A DNA stretch of 11,267 nt from an uncultured bacterium (GTDB lineage Bacteria > Bacillota > Clostridia > Lachnospirales > Lachnospiraceae), in contig CAJMMH010000064.1 of the NCBI GenBank assembly GCA_905214365.1, positions 1 through 11,267 of the forward strand. Direction: 5' to 3'. Every line of letters begins with the position of its first letter. The first letter of the stretch is position 1. This document shows positions 7,348-11,267 of the stretch, piece after piece. Below the pieces are notes generated by a model. It saw only the letters and a list, made by a program, of their open reading frames with translations, had not been told where the DNA came from and searched no databases. The position numbers and the translations under genes are program-made.

Positions 7348-7522
7348 TCTGTGCCTCGATCACCTTAATCCGCTTTTCCGCGGTGTCAATCATCCCCTGG
7401 CACTCCTTCACCAGGCGGATTCCCTCTTCAAACTTCGCCAGGGATTCTTCTAAAGACATACCGTCCCCTTCCATTGAATCCATAATCTGAGTCAGCCGCT
7501 CCAGTGCCTCGTCAATCGTCAT
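7334..7522 (-). CDS. xseB: Exodeoxyribonuclease VII small subunit
   Basis: The small subunit of exonuclease VII binds XseA in several copies and is needed for an active, single-strand-specific nuclease that trims from both ends. The 62-aa acidic, fully helical protein has the family pattern: an N-terminal helix with EALERLTQIMDSME, then LSLEESL-type spacing (MSLEESLAKFEEGIRLVKEC), then a second amphipathic helix ending KRIKVIE. The length is at the short end of normal. The ATG overlaps the xseA stop by four bases (ATGA), so subunit synthesis is coupled. Its own end overlaps ispA by 14 bases. Confidence 0.93.
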   Translation of the reverse strand: MTIDEALERLTQIMDSMEGDGMSLEESLAKFEEGIRLVKECQGMIDTAEKRIKVIEAQNDDV

Positions 7523-8796
7523 CCCTTTGTTCCTTTCGCTGCCTTTTCTCCGTTCTGGTTCCCTCTGTCCGCGTTCCCCTTTTTCCGAACATGCCAGTCA
7601 GCCGGAGCAGTTTCATGCACGCTTGCCTGCACGATACCATCCTTCATATAAAGGCGGATTGTCTCTCTGACGGACAGCTGCCCGGCGGACAGCACCGGCT
7701 TCCCTGCAAAATCCGTGACAAGCGCATAGCCGCTTTCTAACCGCGATAACGGCGACAGCGCCTGCAGACGCTGTGCTTTTAATCCAAGCTGATACCGGTA
7801 CTTCTGAATTTCCTGTTCCATTTTCCCAACTAATGCCGTACGAACCTGGTTTACTGTTTCCCGCTTCTTCTCCAACTGAACGCCCGGATGAAGAAGCTTC
7901 AGGCGAAGCAGGCTCTTATCTGCCCTTGCACGCGCATCCTGCAGCTTCGCTTCCTCCAGACGAATCAGACGGTCCCTTAGCTGTTCTAACCCGCCGTAAA
8001 ACTGCGCAAAGTCAAATACGGCAAGTTCTGCTGCCGCAGACGGTGTCGGCGCGCGCAGATCCGCTGCGAAATCAGCAATTGTGAAGTCTGTTTCATGCCC
8101 GACTGCAGAAATCACCGGCGTATCGCACTGAAAAATTGCGTACGCGACCGCTTCCTCATTAAATGCCCACAGATCCTCGATGGAGCCTCCGCCGCGGCCG
8201 ACAATCATACAATCGGGATGGAGCTCATCGAGCGTCTCAATTGCCCGGACAATCTCTGCTGCCGCTCCCGGTCCCTGCACCTGGGCCGGGCACAGGATCA
8301 GCTGCACATATGGATTCCGTCTGGCCGAAACATTCATAATATCACGGATCGCTGCGCCGGTTGCGGACGTTACGATTCCGATCGTTTTCGCGTAGCGCGG
8401 AATTGGCTTCTTGTAGCGGACGTCAAACATACCCATCTCTTCTAATTCGCGCTTGCGCTCTTCAAACATGCGGTACAGCTGCCCGACGCCGTCATCGGTC
8501 AGTTCTGTTACGTACAGATGGTAGTTTCCGTCCCGTTCATAAACACGCACACTCCCTTTTGCGATGATCTGCATCCCGTCCCGCAGACGCACATCTCCCG
8601 CTTTCCGGGAACCGGCAAACATAATGCAGGCAATCGCGCCGGACGCGTCCTTCAATGTGAAATAGAGATGCCCACTGGAATGATACTTACAGTTTGACAC
8701 CTCACCCTTCACTGAGACACGATTCAATGCGAAATCCTGCTCAAACATATGCTTGATATACGCGGTAATCTGGGAAACAGAATATACCCCGGCCAT
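7519..8796 (-). CDS. xseA: Exodeoxyribonuclease VII large subunit
   Basis: XseA is the catalytic subunit of exonuclease VII. The 425-aa protein begins with an OB-fold (about residues 1-100, with VKGEVSNCKYHSSGHLYF). The nuclease core has GIVTSATGAAIRDI (140-153), GRGGGSIEDLWAFNEE (200-215) and GHETDFTIADFAADLRAP (233-250). A coiled-coil arm (about 265-350) and the conserved C-terminal LESGYALV segment follow. The last 25 or so residues are a lysine-, asparagine- and glycine-rich tail outside the conserved fold. The ATG directly abuts the nusB TAA with no gap. The upstream AGGCAGAG is a weak ribosome binding site, so expression probably depends on ribosomes that finish nusB. The folD gene found between nusB and xseA in B. 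subtilis is absent. Confidence 0.95.
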   Translation of the reverse strand: MAGVYSVSQITAYIKHMFEQDFALNRVSVKGEVSNCKYHSSGHLYFTLKDASGAIACIMFAGSRKAGDVRLRDGMQIIAKGSVRVYERDGNYHLYVTELTDDGVGQLYRMFEERKRELEEMGMFDVRYKKPIPRYAKTIGIVTSATGAAIRDIMNVSARRNPYVQLILCPAQVQGPGAAAEIVRAIETLDELHPDCMIVGRGGGSIEDLWAFNEEAVAYAIFQCDTPVISAVGHETDFTIADFAADLRAPTPSAAAELAVFDFAQFYGGLEQLRDRLIRLEEAKLQDARARADKSLLRLKLLHPGVQLEKKRETVNQVRTALVGKMEQEIQKYRYQLGLKAQRLQALSPLSRLESGYALVTDFAGKPVLSAGQLSVRETIRLYMKDGIVQASVHETAPADWHVRKKGNADRGNQNGEKAAKGTKG

Positions 8797-9252
8797 TTAC
8801 TCTGCCTGATGATCCGGATCAGACGCTTCCGGCTTTCGGACCAGCTTGGACAGCACACCGTTTACAAAGCGCGGAGACTCGTCCCCGCCATACTTCTTGG
8901 CAAGCTCCACGGCCTCATTGATCGCTACCTTCTCCGGAACCTCTTCGTCAAATCCGATCTCGTAGCACGCCAGACGCAGAATCGTCAGATCGACCCGGTT
9001 CATACGCTCCGGTTTCCAGCCCTCAGCCGCCTCTTCGATCTTTGCATTGATCTCTGGAAGCTTTCCGTTTATATCGCGGAAACGTACCTTCAGCTCTTCC
9101 CTTTCCGGCTCGGTCAGCAGAAGCTGCCCTTCCTCCGGGAACATGCACTCGTCCAGATAGTTTTCTAACTGGTCGTCAAGCTCTCCATTCTGATAAAATG
9201 TTACATGGAACAATAATTTAAATGTATAATCTCTTAACTGTCTGCGGTTCAT
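8797..9252 (-). CDS. nusB: Transcription antitermination factor NusB
   Basis: NusB pairs with NusE (ribosomal protein S10) on boxA RNA and supports antitermination in rRNA operons. The 151-aa all-helical protein has the family's basic N-terminus (MNRRQLRDYTFKLLF), the central MNRVDLTILRLACYEI and the C-terminal VAINEAVELAKKYG...RFVNGVLSKL. An acidic tail follows (about 140-151). The ATG follows AAGGGAG at 5 bases. The 59-base gap to asp23 holds a strong hairpin, so nusB and the genes after it may be made at a different level from asp23. Confidence 0.95.
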   Translation of the reverse strand: MNRRQLRDYTFKLLFHVTFYQNGELDDQLENYLDECMFPEEGQLLLTEPEREELKVRFRDINGKLPEINAKIEEAAEGWKPERMNRVDLTILRLACYEIGFDEEVPEKVAINEAVELAKKYGGDESPRFVNGVLSKLVRKPEASDPDHQAE

Positions 9253-9277
9253 ATTTCTCCCTTTTCATCTCAACCCG

Positions 9278-9307
9278 AAAGATGGGCGCCGGCCTGCGGC
9301 GCCCATC
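9278..9307 (-). promoter_or_regulatory. Strong hairpin between asp23 and nusB, possible attenuator
   Basis: Positions 9281-9291 and 9297-9307 form a perfect 11-bp stem, mostly G-C, with a 5-base loop (9292-9296). On the minus strand only TTTC follows, so the U-tract is too short for an efficient terminator. It begins 4 bases after the asp23 stop codon and ends about 28 bases before the nusB start. It could cause partial termination or protect or mark an mRNA end. Because the downstream genes have no other visible promoter, some read-through must occur. Confidence 0.6.
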
Positions 9308-9311
9308 CCCG

Positions 9312-9686
9312 TTACATATTGACTCCGGATACATTAACCCGAACGGACTCAATCATAAGTCCTGTCATATTTTCAATCGCGCTCTTTACCCGTTCCTGTA
9401 CCTTTGCGGATACCTCAGGAACGCTGTAGCCGTACTGAATAATCAGTGATACCTGCGCGCTGACAACACCATTGTCAACCGCTACGCTGATTCCCTTGGA
9501 AAGACTCTTCATTCCGAGTTTGGCGATCAGCTCATGCGTCATGTTTCCGGTCAGCGATACAACACCTTCAACCTCGGTTGCCGCTAGAGCAGCGATCACT
9601 GCCACTACTTCATTTGCAATCTTCAGTTCTCCGCCGTTTTCTCCGATGCCGGAAGCCGCGGAATCTGCTTTCAGTTCTTTTGACAT
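9312..9686 (-). CDS. Asp23/Gls24 family protein (YqhY-like)
   Basis: A 124-aa member of the Asp23/Gls24 envelope stress family. After a short polar N-terminus it shows the family start GELKIANEVVAVIAALAATEVEGV (about 19-42), a middle segment KGISVAVDNGVVSAQVSLIIQYGY, and the helix-strand end VKSAIENMTGLMIESVRVNVSGV. There is no signal peptide or membrane segment, so it is probably cytosolic or peripheral to the membrane. The exact role is not established. In B. subtilis the relative YqhY sits beside accB-accC and has been tied to fatty acid synthesis, but accBC are not present here. AGGAGG lies 7 bases before the ATG, the best ribosome binding site in the window. It is the first gene behind the promoter at 9717-9745. 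Confidence 0.9.
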   Translation of the reverse strand: MSKELKADSAASGIGENGGELKIANEVVAVIAALAATEVEGVVSLTGNMTHELIAKLGMKSLSKGISVAVDNGVVSAQVSLIIQYGYSVPEVSAKVQERVKSAIENMTGLMIESVRVNVSGVNM

Positions 9687-9716
9687 TGCTGCACCTCCTC
9701 TGTGCTTCTGAAGGTC

Positions 9717-9745
9717 ATTATATCAAATTTTCCTCTCTTTGCAAA
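9717..9745 (-). promoter_or_regulatory. Sigma-A type promoter of the asp23-nusB-...-recN operon
   Basis: On the minus strand TATAAT (9722-9717) is a perfect -10, preceded by the extended element TG in TGATATAAT. TTTGCA (9745-9740) sits 17 bases upstream and matches the -35 consensus at four of six positions. Transcription should begin near 9709, leaving a leader of about 24 bases that carries AGGAGG. An A/T-rich tract upstream (about 9746-9765) could act as an UP-like element. Confidence 0.85.
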
Positions 9746-9796
9746 CCTTTTTTCTCAGTTTTTATCCCCATGTCAAAAATCCTGCCCGCCGCCCGC

Positions 9797-9820
9797 AAAA
9801 ATTCCGACACAGCCTGCCGG
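9797..9820 (-). terminator. Probable intrinsic terminator of the spoIIIA operon
   Basis: Immediately after the spoIIIAH stop codon, CCGGCA (9820-9815) pairs with TGTCGG (9809-9804) through six pairs, one of them G-U, around a 5-base loop. AATTTTT follows. The stem is short, so it may be only partly efficient. A second T5 lies a little downstream (about 9775-9779) without a clear stem. With the promoter just beyond it, it divides the sporulation operon from the housekeeping operon. Confidence 0.6.
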
Positions 9821-10555
9821 TCAGCTACTGACATCCAACAGGGAAATAACGATATCCGTAACCGGAATTTCTGTTTTCCGCTTGACAATATCCTCAATCT
9901 GCGCAAGTTCCGCATCACTCAGCTCACTCCGGCAGATTACAACGTCTGCCTTTCCGTCTGTAATGCTGACCATGGAATTTTCAAATCCTTTTGCTCCGAG
10001 CAGCGTTTCCGCAGCGCATTCCTTATCGCTGTTATCCGCCAGTTCCACCATTTTATTTACCGCTGCCTGGCGCGTCTGCTCATCGGATCCTTCATTATCA
10101 ATCACCTTCAGCAGATCCTCCCGGTTCTTTCCCCGTACCTGCTCTCTCGACAGCTTTGCTGCCGCCAGATAATCGCCGACTGCCATCCCGTTTGCCAGCA
10201 CTTCCGCCTTTTCTGCGTCAATATCACAGTCCAGACTGTCAATATCCTCCTGCACCGCGTCCGCTGCAGAAACTGCAGCCCGCTCCGCGTCTGTCCCATT
10301 ACTGGCCGCCGCGTTCTCCTGAACCGCCGTATCGGTACCTGTCTGGCCGTCTGCCTGCACGTTCTCTGTCTGGCCTTCTCCGGTTCCGGCAACGTATGTA
10401 TCGTAGTCCGGCCCTGATTCAGAAACCAGACCGGACTGCGCCTGATTCAGATTTTCCAGATCCTGCTTTCCCGCGTATGTCAGATATCCGGCAACGGCAA
10501 GCATAACTGCCAGCGCCGTGATGACCACCTGGTTTCGCTGCATAATTCGTCTCAC
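9821..10555 (-). CDS. spoIIIAH: SpoIIIAH, stage III sporulation channel protein
   Basis: In the mother cell membrane SpoIIIAH meets forespore SpoIIQ to form the channel that supports the engulfed forespore. The 244-aa protein has a basic N-terminus and one membrane segment (about residues 9-28). A long acidic Q/T/G/A-rich linker (about 30-105) follows. A C-terminal ring-building domain of the YscJ/FliF type (about 130-240) includes KLSREQVRGKNREDLL and the closing KTEIPVTDIVIS. The start is GTG: GGAGGG lies about 7 bases upstream, overlapping the spoIIIAG end, whereas the ATG four codons later is too far from any ribosome binding site. It begins 3 bases after the spoIIIAG stop, so the pair is cotranscribed and probably coupled. 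Expression in the mother cell under sigma-E is expected from the family; the promoter would lie outside the window. Confidence 0.94.
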   Translation of the reverse strand: MRRIMQRNQVVITALAVMLAVAGYLTYAGKQDLENLNQAQSGLVSESGPDYDTYVAGTGEGQTENVQADGQTGTDTAVQENAAASNGTDAERAAVSAADAVQEDIDSLDCDIDAEKAEVLANGMAVGDYLAAAKLSREQVRGKNREDLLKVIDNEGSDEQTRQAAVNKMVELADNSDKECAAETLLGAKGFENSMVSITDGKADVVICRSELSDAELAQIEDIVKRKTEIPVTDIVISLLDVSS

Positions 10556-10558
10556 TGA

Positions 10559-11155
10559 TTATCCCTCCGCCTGCGATTGCTTCTCTAATACTCTGATCTT
10601 ATGCGCCTCAATCTGAAATAATGCCTGTACCGCATCGCTGATCTGTCCGGTCAGTACCGCTGAAAGTCCGCCGTCCGCTTCCACCGCAACCAGCACGCCC
10701 TGGATTCTCGGTGGGATCTCCTGCACGATATACGGTGTCCGGCTTCCATCTTTCTGCTCCGTAAAAACGGTAGATTCTTCTTTCTTTTCCGTTGACCGTG
10801 ACAGTGCCGCGCCTCCTGACTGAGTCTCCGTCTGCGTTTCATTCTGAACCGACGTATTCTTGTCCGGAATCCGTTTTTCTCCCTCTTCAATTGTAATCAT
10901 AACCGACACGGAGCGGACACCGTTCAGCTGTTCCAGTATCGCCTGAAGGCGCACTTCCAGGCCGCGTTCATAATCTGCCGCGTCTGTTTCCGCTTCTGTC
11001 TCCGGCACAGTTGTGCCGGTTCCCGGTACGCTCCCGGTCTGCCCGGACTGTGGCAGCGAGCAGAGAATTAGAACCGCTCCTGCCGCAATCACAAGAATGG
11101 TCCGAAACATCCCGAACTGCTTAAAAACAGCTGAAAGCGGCTGCTTTTGCTTCAT
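10559..11155 (-). CDS. spoIIIAG: SpoIIIAG, stage III sporulation ring protein
   Basis: SpoIIIAG forms a large ring in the outer forespore membrane as part of the SpoIIIA-SpoIIQ complex. The 198-aa product has a short basic N-terminus, a membrane segment (about 18-34) and a Gly/Thr/Glu-rich linker (35-60). A ring-building domain is split by an insertion: the first half is about 62-95 (LEVRLQAILEQLNGVRSVSV), the polar insertion about 96-140, and the second half about 145-192 (PPRIQGVLVAVEADGG, then AVQALFQIEAHKIRVL). The frame stays open to a TTG at 11191, but the ATG at 11155 is preferred: AGGAAGGGGG lies 9 bases upstream and the protein then begins MKQKQ before its membrane segment. The upstream sequence does not resemble the expected end of spoIIIAF. 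Confidence 0.93.
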   Translation of the reverse strand: MKQKQPLSAVFKQFGMFRTILVIAAGAVLILCSLPQSGQTGSVPGTGTTVPETEAETDAADYERGLEVRLQAILEQLNGVRSVSVMITIEEGEKRIPDKNTSVQNETQTETQSGGAALSRSTEKKEESTVFTEQKDGSRTPYIVQEIPPRIQGVLVAVEADGGLSAVLTGQISDAVQALFQIEAHKIRVLEKQSQAEG

Positions 11156-11180
11156 AGCGCATCGCCCCCTTCCTAGAGCG

Positions 11181-11190
11181 TGTTTAAACA
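11181..11190. repeat. Perfect 10-bp palindrome TGTTTAAACA
   Basis: The palindrome lies 26 bases upstream of the spoIIIAG start and contains the TAA that closes the short frame at 11184-11267. Flanked by AGCG, it gives AGCGTGTTTAAACA, which resembles the end of an insertion sequence or small dispersed element. Without the sequence to the right this cannot be shown. Confidence 0.35.
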
Positions 11191-11267
11191 ATCATTCCCG
11201 CAATCTGCACGCCCCAATTTGCGGTATCTTTTGCCCAAATTCGGTTGTCGTAGCCCACTACGACGCC
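11184..11267 (-). other. 27-codon open tail entering from the right edge, unidentified
   Basis: On the minus strand one frame is open from the window edge to TAA at 11186-11184, coding for a tail that contains VVVGYDNRIWAKDTANWGV and ends AGMIV. The expected gene here is spoIIIAF, whose C-terminus is normally polar and charged. This tail does not look like it. VVVGYDNR recalls the N-terminal motif of phosphohexomutases, but the rest does not continue that family. The other two frames also stop within the region, so it may be non-coding repeat sequence. The spacing to spoIIIAG (28 bases) would suit an operon neighbour. Confidence 0.3.
11247..11264. repeat. Inverted repeat GTCGTAG-CCCA-CTACGAC
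   Basis: A perfect 7-bp inverted repeat with a 4-base loop, three bases from the window edge. No T-tract follows on either strand, so it is not a clear terminator. It overlaps the unidentified open frame. It may belong to a dispersed element together with the palindrome at 11181-11190. Confidence 0.4.

Noticed and set aside
9578..10417. 279-codon open frame on the plus strand, Cys- and Leu-rich
   Set aside because: Antisense to asp23 and spoIIIAH and across the promoter and terminator between them. It looks membrane-like only because it mirrors acidic coding sequence.
10542..10561. ATG four codons inside spoIIIAH as the true start
   Set aside because: The clear ribosome binding site GGAGGG is 7 bases from the GTG but 19 from this ATG.

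Overview
This window is a compact run of conserved Firmicutes genes, all read from the minus strand (transcription runs right to left). SpoIIIAG, SpoIIIAH and SpoIVB show that the organism forms endospores. The order spoIIIAG-spoIIIAH-asp23-nusB-xseA-xseB-ispA-dxs-nadK-argR-recN-spoIVB is the familiar cluster that lies just before spo0A in Clostridia and bacilli. A nadK between dxs and argR, moderate GC content and the protein sequences suggest a spore-forming clostridium, probably Lachnospiraceae-like. I cannot name a species.

Right end (about 9,797-11,267): the tail of the spoIIIA operon. SpoIIIAG and SpoIIIAH are ring-forming proteins of the mother cell-forespore channel. A hairpin followed by T5 begins directly after the spoIIIAH stop codon. 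The 112 bases upstream of spoIIIAG do not look like the end of spoIIIAF, which should be there, and contain repeat-like sequence.

Middle (1,465-9,745): a housekeeping operon behind a good sigma-A type promoter with a perfect TATAAT and an extended -10 TG. It encodes an Asp23-family protein, NusB (antitermination), exonuclease VII (XseA and XseB), a prenyl diphosphate synthase and DXS (isoprenoid precursors), NAD kinase, the arginine repressor and RecN (recombinational repair). Gene joints are very tight: ATGA or GTGA overlaps at xseA/xseB, dxs/nadK and argR/recN (the last only from an upstream GTG), a 14-base overlap at xseB/ispA, and no gap at nusB/xseA. A strong hairpin lies between asp23 and nusB. 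A textbook intrinsic terminator follows recN.

Left end (1-1,404): spoIVB, the S55-family signalling protease that activates sigma-K processing. It has its own leader and is followed by a 13-bp inverted repeat with a T-tract, where spo0A would normally come next.

No tRNA, rRNA, CRISPR array, phage gene or complete mobile element is visible, and the plus strand holds no convincing gene. I see no undescribed multi-gene system. The points most worth checking are the missing spoIIIAF end, the absence of tlyA, and the chain-length residue of the prenyl synthase.
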